Shown here: one piece after another, positions 17,916-26,744 of the stretch | Position numbering within the stretch: the first letter of the stretch is position 1 | How the letters are laid out: the number at the start of each line of letters is the position of its first letter | NCBI RefSeq assembly: GCF_000296215.2 | Contig: NZ_CP013949.1 | Span: 1,419,501 to 1,483,500, forward strand | Direction of reading: 5' to 3' | Length of the DNA: 64,000 nt | Source of the DNA: Bradyrhizobium sp. CCGE-LA001 | Lineage (GTDB): Bacteria; Pseudomonadota; Alphaproteobacteria; Rhizobiales; Xanthobacteraceae | The notes under the pieces: model-generated | What the model was told of the DNA's origin: nothing | The model's database searches: none | The model's input: only the letters and a program-made list of their open reading frames with translations | Made by a program: the position numbers and the translations under genes

Positions 17916-20900
17916 TTACGCCTTCGCCAGCGCCGGCGCGAACACCACCTCGATCAGCGTGCCGGAATGGCCGGCGCTCTTGATGTTGAACTGGGCGCGG
18001 TTGGCTTCGACCAGCGCCTTGGTCAGCGACAGGCTGAGCGCTGCGCTGTCGGCGGCATCGCCCGGCGGCGGAGTGCGGAACGGCTCCATCGCGGCGGCGA
18101 CTTCGCGTTCGGACAGGCCATGGCCGGTGTCGCGGATGCGCAGGGCGATCTCGCCGCGGTCGGTCAGCGCGGTCGAGACGATGACCTGGCCGCCGGCACT
18201 GGCGAGCCGGATCGAGTTCGAGATCAGGTTCATGGTGATCTGCCGCATCGCGCGCGCATCGGCCGAGACCTGCGGCAGCGCATGGGCGAGCGAGGTGCGG
18301 ATGATGATGCGCTCGCGATTGGCCTGCGGCTGCATCACCGTCACGCACGCTTCGACGAGATCGTTGAGGTTCAAATTCGCAAAGTTCAGGTCGAGCTTGC
18401 CGGTCTCGATCCGCGACAGCTCCAGGAGATCGTCGATGATGGCGATGACACGCTCGCCGGAGGCGCGGATGTCCTTCATGTATTCGCCGTAGCGCTCGTT
18501 GCCGAGCGTGCCGAAACGTTCGGAGATCATCACCTCGGCAAAGCCGATGATGGCGTTGAGCGGGGTGCGGATCTCGTGGCTGATCCGCGCCAGCATGTCG
18601 GCCTTGGCATTGGCCGCGCCGTCGGCGAGACGGCGGGCCTGCGTCAGCTCGCTCTCGCCTTTCTTCGCGTGGGAGAGATCGCGGAACACGGCGAAGAAAT
18701 TCGGCCCGTCCGGCCGGGTGCGGCCCATGATCATCGCGAGCGGGATGACGCCGCCCTTCTTCTCGCGGCCCAGCACCTCGCGGCCGTGGTCGAGCAGGCT
18801 CGCAATGTCCTGGCTCTTCACGCTGTCGAGATAGTCGGCGACGATCTGCTGGCTCTCGGGCGCGAACAGCGTCACCAGGTTCTGCTCGAGCAGCGCCTGC
18901 CCGTCATAGCCGAACAGCGCCTCGGCGCTGCGGTTGCAGGCGTGGATGTTGCCTTCGGCATCGAACATCACGATGCCCTCGGCCGTGGTGTCGAGGATCG
19001 CGGCGAGATCCTCGGCCTCGGCCTCGCCCGCAGCACGCTCGAGCTCGGGCGCGAAGGGGAGGGACTCTTCAACGGTGGATTCTGCGACGACGGTCTCCGC
19101 GACAGGCGCGGCCTGCGGCAGCGCGCAGATCAGCGCATGCGCGGCATCGCCGTCCCAGTCGATCGTGTGCAGATGCGCTTCGGTGGTCGCAAGCGGCGCT
19201 TCGCCGTTCGCCACCGTCGCGCTGATCGTCACCGGCGTGCCGGCTTGCGACGTGCTGCTGGCCGTGGAGACGCCCGGCTCGACATAGAGCGCGTCCAGCC
19301 CGCCGGCATCCTCAAGCGCGCCGAGATTGGCGTAGCCCATGCGCGCGAGGAAGGCGGGGTTGGCGTAGAGCAGGCGATCGAGCCGATAGATCAGGATGCC
19401 CGTCGGCATGAGATCGAGCAGCGCGCGGTCGCGCGTCGGCGCAGCGCGGGCCGGCGGCGCGGGCTCGGTCAGCCACTCGGCGGCAGCCTGCTGCGGCTCG
19501 GGCTCGGGCGCCTCGGCTTCCGGCGTCTGTGGCTCGGGCGTGATCTCCCCGGCCGGCGGCTCGATGCCATCGGCCGCGATGGTCTCGCGATCGCGTTCGA
19601 GACGCTCGGACAATTGCCGGGCAAGCTCGTTGAACGCGCTGTTCTCGACCGGCGTCAGCGTCGGCGATCTCTGGGGATCGCCGTGCGGGCGGAACGGCAC
19701 CACGTTGGGAGGGGTTTCCACTGGCGTATCCAGCTCGGTTGGGTGTGAAGTCGGCTCAGATGCGGGTTCGGGCAGTTCGGCGACAGGCTCGGGCGAAGGC
19801 TCAGACGTTGGCTCGGGCGGCACGATCGGCGGCGGCGGTGATGCTTCTGCCAAGGGCTCCGGCTCAGGCTCGACCACATCGGCAGCTGCGCTCGGCTGCG
19901 CCGACTGCATGCTCCGTGCCTCGAAACGCCGCAGCGCTTCCAGCCGGTTGAGGCCGTCGAGATCGCGGCACACGCCAAAGCCCTTGAAGCCGGCGAATTT
20001 GCGCTCGCTGTCGAACACCGGAAGTCCCGCAAGCTCGACCGGCAGATGCTCGCCGCCGTCAGCGGGCCAGTTCACGGTGATGCCGGCCCAGGTGTCGTGG
20101 CTGTCGAGCGCCTGCGTGACGCGGCCCTCCGGATCGAGCGAAAGGTCCGCGGCGATTTCGCGCCAGGGCCGGCCGAAGCCCGACGCCGTTCGCGCGCCGA
20201 TCAGGCTGATGAACTCGTCGGAGAGAAGCACAAAGCGGCCCTCTGCATCCGTCTGCCAGAGAAAGCGCAGCGGATGCTGACGCGGTGCGGGCGGCTGTTG
20301 GCCCGATGCCGGCTCGACCATGCCTGGAGTGATCGGCGCCGCCTGCGGCGACACCATGGCCTCTCCGCAGTTTTCAACCGGAGTTTTGGCGGCGGCCTCG
20401 GTGTTCTCATCCGCCGCTGGCGTCCCCGTCTCCTCGCTGGCTTCGATCGGTTCGGCGAAGGCATCGAACAAAGGTATTTCCGCCGGCTCATCCTGCGAAG
20501 GCGGCGGCTCGCTCGGCGTGTCGGTCTCCCGCAGCTCGGCCTCATCAGGCGCTGCGGTATCAGGCCGGCTTTCAGCCGCACGCGCCTCGCGCGCGGCCGG
20601 CGCGATCAGCGCGACCAGGCCGATATCGGCACCGATGCCGACCCGTTGCAGCACCATCTGGCCGATGCCGATCGGCGTCTCGGCGCGGCCGCTTCTCAGC
20701 GCATCGCTGCGCGCCTGGTCGAGGCCGGCCTCGTTGAGATCGCGAAAGCCGAGCAGGGAGCGGGCGGTCTCGCTGGCGCCGGCAAACAGGCCGTCCGGCG
20801 CGAACGCGGCCATCGGCACCTTGGCGCCGGCCACGAGCCGATGCAGCCGCTCGACCAGCGGCATGGTCCGCAAGGTCGAGTCCATCGCGGTGACGAGCAC

Positions 20901-21257
20901 TGCAGATCTCTCGCTGAAATGGCTGCCATCGGCAAAATCGAGCCGGGCGCAGGCGCAGGTCATCAGTGTGCCGAGCCGGGCGCCGAAGCCGCGCAGCCGT
21001 TCGAGCCGCACGCTGCCGCCCGCCGGCAGTTGGCGCGCCAGCCTGACGATCTGGCGGCGATGGCCGTCCGCCGGGCCGAAAACCTTCTCCGCCAGCGCCG
21101 TGGCATGGGCCGCGCCGAACAGTTGTGCGCCGACCGGATTGGCCCAGAGCACGCGGGTGCCGTCGATCGACCATAGCCAGGTGGGGAGCGGAGAGGTCGC
21201 GTGCACGGCCAGCCGGGGATCGTCCACGCCTCGCAACTGGAAATCCGAACTCTTCAT
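17916..21257 (-). CDS. Large PAS-domain sensor histidine kinase, PleC/DivJ/PdhS-like
   Basis: 1113-residue cytoplasmic sensor kinase without membrane segments. PAS-like regions are seen at about residues 20-70, 330-420, 625-680 and 765-870. Between them lie long Pro/Glu/Ala-rich linkers (about 230-320 and 470-610). The phospho-acceptor is His894 in SHEIRTPLNAIIGFAEVM, followed by ERFGTLGNERYGEYMKDI. This extended H-box is the signature of kinases that act on the cell-cycle regulator DivK (PleC, DivJ, PdhS). The ATPase domain follows, with NLISNSIR (N box) and RDTGHGLSE (G1 box). A role in cell-cycle or pole control is inferred from that box, not shown. Confidence 0.85.
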   Translation of the reverse strand: MKSSDFQLRGVDDPRLAVHATSPLPTWLWSIDGTRVLWANPVGAQLFGAAHATALAEKVFGPADGHRRQIVRLARQLPAGGSVRLERLRGFGARLGTLMTCACARLDFADGSHFSERSAVLVTAMDSTLRTMPLVERLHRLVAGAKVPMAAFAPDGLFAGASETARSLLGFRDLNEAGLDQARSDALRSGRAETPIGIGQMVLQRVGIGADIGLVALIAPAAREARAAESRPDTAAPDEAELRETDTPSEPPPSQDEPAEIPLFDAFAEPIEASEETGTPAADENTEAAAKTPVENCGEAMVSPQAAPITPGMVEPASGQQPPAPRQHPLRFLWQTDAEGRFVLLSDEFISLIGARTASGFGRPWREIAADLSLDPEGRVTQALDSHDTWAGITVNWPADGGEHLPVELAGLPVFDSERKFAGFKGFGVCRDLDGLNRLEALRRFEARSMQSAQPSAAADVVEPEPEPLAEASPPPPIVPPEPTSEPSPEPVAELPEPASEPTSHPTELDTPVETPPNVVPFRPHGDPQRSPTLTPVENSAFNELARQLSERLERDRETIAADGIEPPAGEITPEPQTPEAEAPEPEPQQAAAEWLTEPAPPARAAPTRDRALLDLMPTGILIYRLDRLLYANPAFLARMGYANLGALEDAGGLDALYVEPGVSTASSTSQAGTPVTISATVANGEAPLATTEAHLHTIDWDGDAAHALICALPQAAPVAETVVAESTVEESLPFAPELERAAGEAEAEDLAAILDTTAEGIVMFDAEGNIHACNRSAEALFGYDGQALLEQNLVTLFAPESQQIVADYLDSVKSQDIASLLDHGREVLGREKKGGVIPLAMIMGRTRPDGPNFFAVFRDLSHAKKGESELTQARRLADGAANAKADMLARISHEIRTPLNAIIGFAEVMISERFGTLGNERYGEYMKDIRASGERVIAIIDDLLELSRIETGKLDLNFANLNLNDLVEACVTVMQPQANRERIIIRTSLAHALPQVSADARAMRQITMNLISNSIRLASAGGQVIVSTALTDRGEIALRIRDTGHGLSEREVAAAMEPFRTPPPGDAADSAALSLSLTKALVEANRAQFNIKSAGHSGTLIEVVFAPALAKA

Positions 21258-21910
21258 TCGACCGGCTTTGCGTCCCGCTTCTCAGCATCCTGGGCGGCTG
21301 CCGGGAATGGCAGCCTTAAGAAAGGGTTAGTATCGCCCGCAGCCGCGGGCAGGTCCACGGCTGGGATCCCGAAGGCAGCCCTCTAAGCCGCGATAACCTT
21401 AATCGTGCCAAACCCGCAAGCCGCCGCCCGGTTCATCCAAGGAATTCGGAGCTCGCCGTCACAACGGCGGTGCCCATCCTCCCCTGAAGGGGGGATCGGT
21501 TCGCATGAGCGAAGCGAAATGCGAACCGAGGTGGGGTGACAGTCTCTCGACGGAAGCGGTGCCCGTGGGGAGAGATCACCCCACCCCGCTCGCGCTGCGC
21601 GCGATCGACCCTCCCCCTCCAGGGGAGGGTAAGACAGCACCCGCTACCCAGGTGCACCACCTCAACCCCCGGTTCCCCCGCCCGGGAACCTCATCCTCAC
21701 CTAGATTAAAGTTCGCACTGCACCGTTGTGGCGCGTTGCGATGCACAATGTTGACATGATAGGCAGCCACAATGCTGGGCACTGGGCGAGCCATCCTTTT
21801 CGTTTCGCGTTTCCAGTCTTCGTACCCGCTGAATGCGAGGGCCCATGATCGGGGCCGGCGGGCGCGCCAGAAGGCTCACTCCATTTTTTCCAATTAGCGT
21901 GAGGACCAAA
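21258..21910. other. Gene-free region before the phasin gene
   Basis: 653 bases between the divergent kinase and phasin genes with no convincing coding sequence. It contains a long palindromic repeat at 21478-21629. Close to the phasin gene there is a TGCA-rich stretch (about 21716-21755) that could bind a PhaR-type repressor, which is known to recognise TGC-rich sites; this is inference. Confidence 0.6.
21478..21629. repeat. Palindromic repeat, CCTCCCCT family
   Basis: Outer arms CCTCCCCTGAAGG and CTCCAGGGGAGGG face each other, with inner inverted segments around a GGTGGGGTGA / TCACCCCACC pair. Typical of large intergenic palindromes in bradyrhizobia. Confidence 0.8.
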
Positions 21911-22345
21911 ATGACAGGTGCGACTGATCCGTTTTCTGCCTCGATCATCCCGTTCGAGGTTCCCGAGCAGATGCGTGCGTTCGCCGAGAAGGGCGCTGCG
22001 CAGGCCCGCGAGAACTACGCCAAGTTCAAGGACGCCGCCGAGACCCATAACGGCACCGTCGAGGCCGTGTTCACCTCCGCCAGCAAGGGCGCGAGCGAGT
22101 ACACCGCCAAGCTGGTGGAGTTCATGAAGGCCAATTCCAGCGCCCAGCTCGACTTCGCCCAGCAGCTGTTCGGCGCCAAGTCGCCGACGGAAGCGCTGGA
22201 GCTGTGGACCGGCCACGCCCGCAAGCAGGTCGAGACCTTCCAGTCCCAGGCCAAGGAGCTGGTCGAGCTCACCCAGCGCGTCGCCGCCGAGACCGCCGAG
22301 CCGATCAAGGCCAGCGCCTCGAAGTACTATCCCTCCGCCGCCTGA
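21911..22345 (+). CDS. Phasin family protein
   Basis: 144-residue helical protein that coats polyhydroxyalkanoate granules. The sequence has the phasin pattern: IIPFEVPEQMRAFAEKG at the N-terminus, then long amphipathic helices such as YAKFKDAAETHNG and ARKQVETFQSQAKELVELTQ. The ATG at 21911 follows GAGGACC. A strong terminator is placed directly after. No PHA synthase is nearby; phasin genes are often single. Confidence 0.9.
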   Translation: MTGATDPFSASIIPFEVPEQMRAFAEKGAAQARENYAKFKDAAETHNGTVEAVFTSASKGASEYTAKLVEFMKANSSAQLDFAQQLFGAKSPTEALELWTGHARKQVETFQSQAKELVELTQRVAAETAEPIKASASKYYPSAA

Positions 22346-22373
22346 GCGGTGAGGCCGGTTTGAACCAACGAAG

Positions 22374-22399
22374 CCCGGGCCCAACGGCCCGGGTTTTTT
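22374..22399 (+). terminator. Rho-independent terminator of phasin gene
   Basis: Stem CCCGGGCC / GGCCCGGG with loop CAAC followed by TTTTTT. Confidence 0.92.
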
Positions 22400-22431
22400 C
22401 TTGCCTCTCCGCGATGGCAATCAAAGAAGGT

Positions 22432-22517
22432 CGTCATGCCCGGGCTTGTCCCGGGCATCCACGTTCTTGGGCGCCGGGCCAAAGGCGTGGATGGCCGGGA
22501 CAAGCCCGGCCATGACG
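22432..22517. repeat. Palindromic repeat, GTCATGCCCGGGC family
   Basis: Begins CGTCATGCCCGGGCTTGTCC and ends with the mirrored GGCCGGGACAAGCCCGGCC plus ATGACG. Between phasin and tRNA-His. Confidence 0.85.
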
Positions 22518-22751
22518 ATGTGGAAGCGTAAGCGCTCCCATGCGATAGCCCCGCCGCAAGCGGAAGAGGCGAGCCCAACACCCTCATCATCGCCATCAAG
22601 CCCGATTTCATCGCACGAAACGCGATTTCCGCAGGTTTTTCGCCCCTCTGCGGCCTTGCCAAAAACCCCCGTTGCACCTAGTTTCCGCCCCGTCCAGCCC
22701 CTTGGCACCGGCCCTCAACTGAGGGCGTCCCAAGCCGCGGCTCGCCAGGAT

Positions 22752-22828
22752 GCAGTTGTAGCTCAGTTGGTTAGAGCGCCTGTCTGTGGAACAGGAGGTC
22801 GGTGGTTCGAGCCCACCCAACTGTACCA
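22752..22828 (+). tRNA. tRNA-His (GTG)
   Basis: Complete cloverleaf with encoded CCA. Acceptor GCAGTTG pairs with CAACTGT (G1 opposite T72), the D-stem is GCTC, and the anticodon stem CCTGT/ACAGG has loop CTGTGGA, so the anticodon is GTG at 22786-22788. The T-arm is GGTGG TTCGAGC CCACC. The discriminator is A and the base before position 1 is T. The usual G-1:C73 identity pair of histidine tRNAs is therefore absent, as known for this branch of alphaproteobacteria. Confidence 0.97.
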
Positions 22829-23068
22829 GCTTGGATGGTGACATCGCTCCCAGAAGGTGAAAGCACCGACTCTCGAGTTGGGCGGCTTCAGCGCTCGGTT
22901 CGAGAAACAGGGGTGACTATTGCTCACCTCGTTGCCATCAGCTTTCGAGTCTCGGTTGCGAACCCTGATCTTTTTTAGGCAAGTCCGCAATCTGGTGGTG
23001 GGTAGTAGATCGCGCTTCCAGAAGATGCATAACTCGACCCGGGATGTTGATGCTGATGAGGGTCGGGG

Positions 23069-23326
23069 ATGAGTGAGGCCACAATATCGCAAGGGCAATA
23101 CAAGTTTGAGGATCCGGCCGAGGCCTACAAACTCTCGCGTCGTCGCATCACAAATAACGCGCTCCGCCGGCAGCAAAGAAGTTTGGATCTTTCAAGATTT
23201 GGCTTGGTCCACGTTCCGCCGGAGATATGAGCGTTACCAGAACTCACACACCTGGATCTATCGAACAACCGCTTAGGACGTTTGCCCTCTGAAATAGGCA
23301 ACCTTCGAAGCCACGGACTTTCATGA
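23069..23326 (+). pseudogene. Decayed leucine-rich-repeat gene
   Basis: One continuous frame of 85 codons from ATG at 23069 to TGA at 23324 is broken by an in-frame TGA at 23228-23230. On both sides of that stop the translation is leucine-rich repeat: RSLDLSRFGLVHVPPEI before it and ALPELTHLDLSNNRLGRLP after it. The break falls where LRR proteins often have a Trp codon, so a TGG to TGA change is likely. The remnant ends by running into tenA. It is AT-richer than its neighbours and lies just downstream of tRNA-His, which suggests acquired DNA. Confidence 0.7.
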
Positions 23327-23351
23327 ACAAGCAAGCCAGGCGGAAAAGATC

Positions 23352-24026
23352 GTGAGTTTCTTCGAGCGTCTCAAGACAGCAGCATCCACTGAGTGGCGGG
23401 CCTACACCGAGCATCCCTTCACGAACGGATTGTCGGACGGCTCGCTCCCTGAAGCTGCGTTTCGTCACTATCTCGTTCAGGACTACCTGTTCCTCATCGA
23501 GTTTGCTCGCGCCTACGCGCTCGCGGTCTACAAGTCGCCCACGCTTGCCGACATGCGTGAGGCAGCGGCCGGCCTTTCGGCCATCCTCGATGTCGAGATG
23601 AACCTGCATGTGAAGCTCTGTGCCGATTGGGGTTTATCTCCTGCCGACCTTGAACAGGCTCCTCCGGCGGCCGAGATGCTGGCCTATACGCGTTACGTGC
23701 TCGATGCAGGCATGCGCGGCGATCTGCTGGCGCTCAAGGTGGCACTTGCCCCCTGCGTGATCGGATACGCGGAGATCGCGACGCGGCTCGCCTCGCGCCC
23801 GAATGCGGACGCTCCAACAAACGCTTATCGCGTCTGGATCGCCGAGTACGCCGGCGTGCCGTACCAGGAGGTCGCTGCCAAGGCGTGGGCGCACCTGGAT
23901 CATCTCGCCGATCTCTACGCCACGCCGGCCCGTGAGGCCGAGCTGATCGCAATCTTCAAGGAAGCGACCCGCCTCGAGGCAGACTTCTGGGAGATGTCCT
24001 GGCGCGCGGGCCAGAGCGCTCAATAG
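23352..24026 (+). CDS. tenA: TenA family protein (aminopyrimidine aminohydrolase)
   Basis: 224-residue all-helical protein of the TenA/thiaminase-II family, which hydrolyses aminopyrimidines from degraded thiamine so they can be salvaged. The N-terminal YTEHPFTNGLSDGSLP and the stretch FRHYLVQDYLFLIEFAR are typical. The catalytic Cys is at residue 135 in ALAPCVIGYAEI, and the Glu in EYAGVPYQE region belongs to the helix lining the site. GTG start with an AGGCGGAAAAG ribosome site. No thi transport or synthesis gene is next to it; it stands beside a pseudogene in an accessory stretch. Confidence 0.9.
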   Translation: MSFFERLKTAASTEWRAYTEHPFTNGLSDGSLPEAAFRHYLVQDYLFLIEFARAYALAVYKSPTLADMREAAAGLSAILDVEMNLHVKLCADWGLSPADLEQAPPAAEMLAYTRYVLDAGMRGDLLALKVALAPCVIGYAEIATRLASRPNADAPTNAYRVWIAEYAGVPYQEVAAKAWAHLDHLADLYATPAREAELIAIFKEATRLEADFWEMSWRAGQSAQ

Positions 24027-24159
24027 CCCTTGCGGCAGTCTCAAAGATTTCGGTGCCAATGCAAGTTACCGTGACAGTGCACTAAACTACTGACGCCCGG
24101 CACGTGCTTGCAACACTGATCAAGGGCCTATTTTGTGCACTGTCACCGAATCGAACGAA

Positions 24160-24342
24160 TCGAACAGCACGACGGCGATCGGCGGCAGGTCGAGCAATCT
24201 GCCAGCACGAACGCGGCCGCAGGCATCGCGGCCAGCTTCAGCGCGCACATCATCAGTAGGCTCAGCTTTTCGCCCTTCACCTCGAAGCGAAACAGATTGA
24301 TGTCGCGCGCGATCAGCGCCGTCGTCGATCCCGCCCGCGCCA
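24160..24342 (-). pseudogene. Truncated, frameshifted copy of AEC transporter
   Basis: About 180 bases closely resemble part of the intact AEC gene (around 26890-27080). Both encode INLFRFEVKGEKLS followed by MCALKLAAMPAAAFVLA. Compared with the intact copy it lacks about 9 bases near 24171 and a single base near 24195. The latter shifts the frame so that the LFDLPP segment appears in a second frame. Neither end of the gene is present. Confidence 0.8.
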
Positions 24343-24570
24343 AGGATGCGATCGGCGCGCGAGATTGCCGAATTAGCTCGCGCATCAGGTAAGGCAATCG
24401 ATCTTACTCTTCGGATCGCGGCTTCAGGTTTTTCTACGAGGGAAGCGATGACGAGTGTAAGCTGCTTCACAGCAGCCGGCTGGCTGCGATCTTAAGATCG
24501 TTCTGCACTTCCACATTCTTGCGCGGCCCGTCCGCACAAGATGTCGCTCTCTGTTGAAGCAACGAGGAGC

Positions 24571-25827
24571 ATGAAGATGAAGATGTTTCTTGCAACGAAA
24601 TCTCCATTCCTGATCGTCGCCACTCTTGCAGTTTGCATCGGCGCTGCGCGCGCCGATGTCATCATGGACTGGAACGCGAAAGCAGATGCGATTGCCGCTG
24701 AAAAGAAGGTCCTGCCTGTGCCGCAGGCCCGCACGATGTCGATGCTTCACGTTGCCATGTTCGAGGCCGTCAATGCGATCGACAGGCGATACACTCCATA
24801 CAAGCTGGATCTCTTAGCAGACCGCTCCACGTCCAAGGAAGCCGCGGCGGCTGCTGCGGCTTACAACATTCTTCTGACGATCTATCCGGACCAGAAATCT
24901 GCCCTTGATACCGCACTCCATGCATCGCTTTCCGGCATCCCGGATACGGACGGAAAAGCGAATGGAATTGAGCTTGGAACGTTAGCCGCTTCCGGCGTGA
25001 TAGCGTTGCGCAGGGATGATGGCAGCAACGCCCAGGAGACGTATCGCCCCGCTACGGCCGCGGGGGTCTATGTGCCGACCGTGGTGCCGCTGGGCACAAC
25101 GGTTGGATCAATGACCCCTTGGGTCATGACGTCGGTCTCACAATTCCGTCCGGCGCCACCACCGGCGCTTGATTCAGAGACCTGGAGCAGAGACGTCAAC
25201 GAAATCCGGGAGGTCGGCGCTCGCAACAGCACCACCCGGACAGCAGAGCAGACCAATATCGGACGATTCTGGTTTTTGGTCGGGCCTCCCAGCTTCAATC
25301 CGATCGTCCGGCAAGTCGCATTGGCCAAGCACATGGACCTCGTTGACTGCGCTCGTCTCTTCGCCCTCGCCGAGATCGCGGGGAACGACGCAATCGTCGC
25401 CGTCCTTGATGCGAAATATCACTACAATTTTTGGCGGCCAGTGACGGCCATACGCAACGCTGACATCACGCAGAACCCGAAGACGCCACGCGATTCGTCC
25501 TGGTTGCCCTTGGGCGAAACGCCGATGCATCCCGAATACCCCTGCGCCCACTGCATCGTATCGGCTTCGGTTTCAACAGTACTCCGGTCCATCGCCGGCG
25601 ACGAAATCGGAGAATTATCGGTGACCAGCCCCACCGCGCCGGGGGTGACTCGCAAATGGTCCAGGATCCAGGATTATAGCGACGAGGTCGCAAATGCGCG
25701 CATCTATGCCGGTTTCCATTATCGTTTCTCGACCGAGGTCGGAAAGGACATGGGAAGAAAGATCGGCGACTTGACTGTCGCGACACAGCTTCGCGGGCTG
25801 GAAGCGCGAGCTGAACCGAAGCAGTAA
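24571..25827 (+). CDS. Secreted vanadium-haloperoxidase / PAP2-like protein
   Basis: 418-residue exported protein with a signal peptide (MKMKMFLATK to AARA, about 30 residues). The vanadate/phosphate-binding core of the PAP2-haloperoxidase superfamily is recognisable: KYHYNFWRPVTAIR, then HPEYPCAHCIVSAS, then ARIYAGFHYRFSTEVG with the C-terminal His. This pattern fits bacterial secreted vanadium-dependent haloperoxidase homologues, but phosphatase activity is equally possible. Start 24571 follows a good GAGGAG site; the open frame begins at 24541. Genes on both sides belong to unrelated families. Confidence 0.8.
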   Translation: MKMKMFLATKSPFLIVATLAVCIGAARADVIMDWNAKADAIAAEKKVLPVPQARTMSMLHVAMFEAVNAIDRRYTPYKLDLLADRSTSKEAAAAAAAYNILLTIYPDQKSALDTALHASLSGIPDTDGKANGIELGTLAASGVIALRRDDGSNAQETYRPATAAGVYVPTVVPLGTTVGSMTPWVMTSVSQFRPAPPPALDSETWSRDVNEIREVGARNSTTRTAEQTNIGRFWFLVGPPSFNPIVRQVALAKHMDLVDCARLFALAEIAGNDAIVAVLDAKYHYNFWRPVTAIRNADITQNPKTPRDSSWLPLGETPMHPEYPCAHCIVSASVSTVLRSIAGDEIGELSVTSPTAPGVTRKWSRIQDYSDEVANARIYAGFHYRFSTEVGKDMGRKIGDLTVATQLRGLEARAEPKQ

Positions 25828-25985
25828 GCCCCGGCCTGAAGGTAAATCGCGAACCATACAGAGGTCGAGAAGCGCTCGAAATCGAGGCATCAGCAGGACA
25901 CGTCGACGTCCGAACGTGGTGGGCAGGGCCGCCAGTGCTCTGCCCATTTTTCGCCCGCTCTGAAGCACGTTGCAATCACGGGCCT

Positions 25986-26390
25986 TCAGGAAATCATCGC
26001 CTTGACCTGCGCCGTATCCGCAAACTCGATCAGCTCGATGATCTTGCCGTCCTGAATTCTGAACAGGTCCAGCAGCTCGGTGCTGAACGTCTTTCCGGTT
26101 GGACGATATCGGACGACAAGGCGGGAATGGATGGCGATGCGATCGCCGTCGACCAGCTCGGCCAGGATCTCGCGACCTTCGAAGCCGAAGTCTTTAATGA
26201 ATTGACTGAAAGCCCCTCGCAGGGCCAGGTGCCCCTGTACGCTTCCTGTCAGTTCGAGCGCGCTCGTGTCGCCCATCAAGGTGAACGCGCCCTCAGGATG
26301 AAAGGCTGTCACCAGGCCCTCGGCGTCATCACCGTCGCGCGCGGCGTAGGCGTTCCTGACCAATGCGAGCATGTCTTCGCGCTGTGCCAT
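25986..26390 (-). CDS. SnoaL-like / NTF2-fold protein
   Basis: 134-residue protein with the cone-shaped NTF2-like fold signature. It has an N-terminal helix (VRNAYAARDGDDAEGLVTAFHPEG), a central strand set (RLVVRYRPTGKTFSTELLDLFRIQDGKI) and a final IELIEFADT strand. Related proteins are isomerases, small hydrolases or stress-linked binding proteins. No catalytic pair can be assigned with confidence. Convergent with the haloperoxidase gene. Confidence 0.8.
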   Translation of the reverse strand: MAQREDMLALVRNAYAARDGDDAEGLVTAFHPEGAFTLMGDTSALELTGSVQGHLALRGAFSQFIKDFGFEGREILAELVDGDRIAIHSRLVVRYRPTGKTFSTELLDLFRIQDGKIIELIEFADTAQVKAMIS

Positions 26391-26613
26391 GTTACCCTCC
26401 CTGCAACACGTATCAGGGCAGATTAGCGACCTTTGCGTGTAAAGGCAAAATCGTCGAGGTGGTGCTTGCGAGGGGCTCCAACCCGGCGAAGCGGGATCGT
26501 CAGCTTTCGTTCCCCGCTACTGGAAGAAAACGGCCGCCAGCACCGGCGAACCTTTCCAAGCCCTTGGGTGTTTCTAGCTGCGGCAGGACTGATAACGCTG
26601 AGGGAGCTGAGCT

Positions 26614-26688
26614 ATGAACGGTATCATCTATATCATCGGGCTGATCGTGGTAATTGCTGCGGTGCTCTCGTTCTTCGGCCTGCGCTGA
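26614..26688 (+). CDS. 24-residue single-span membrane peptide
   Basis: ATG at 26614 preceded by GAGGGAGC; the product MNGIIYIIGLIVVIAAVLSF plus FGLR is one hydrophobic helix ending in a positive residue. Very similar short peptides are common in Bradyrhizobium and relatives, with no known role. Too short for usual gene finders. Confidence 0.65.
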   Translation: MNGIIYIIGLIVVIAAVLSFFGLR

Positions 26689-26744
26689 TTGGCAATTCGG
26701 CGCGGCGAGGCCGTGCGGGCGTCACCCGCAAAGCCCCGGACGCC

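Noticed and set aside
17784..19748. 654-residue frame opposite the histidine kinase
   Set aside because: Antisense artefact with RRRG/DRRRH-type composition; the kinase motifs are on the minus strand.
22763..23176. 137-residue minus-strand protein ending in a Trp-Val-Gly-Ser-Asn-His-Arg segment
   Set aside because: It is the well-known false translation of a tRNA gene; the strand carries tRNA-His here.
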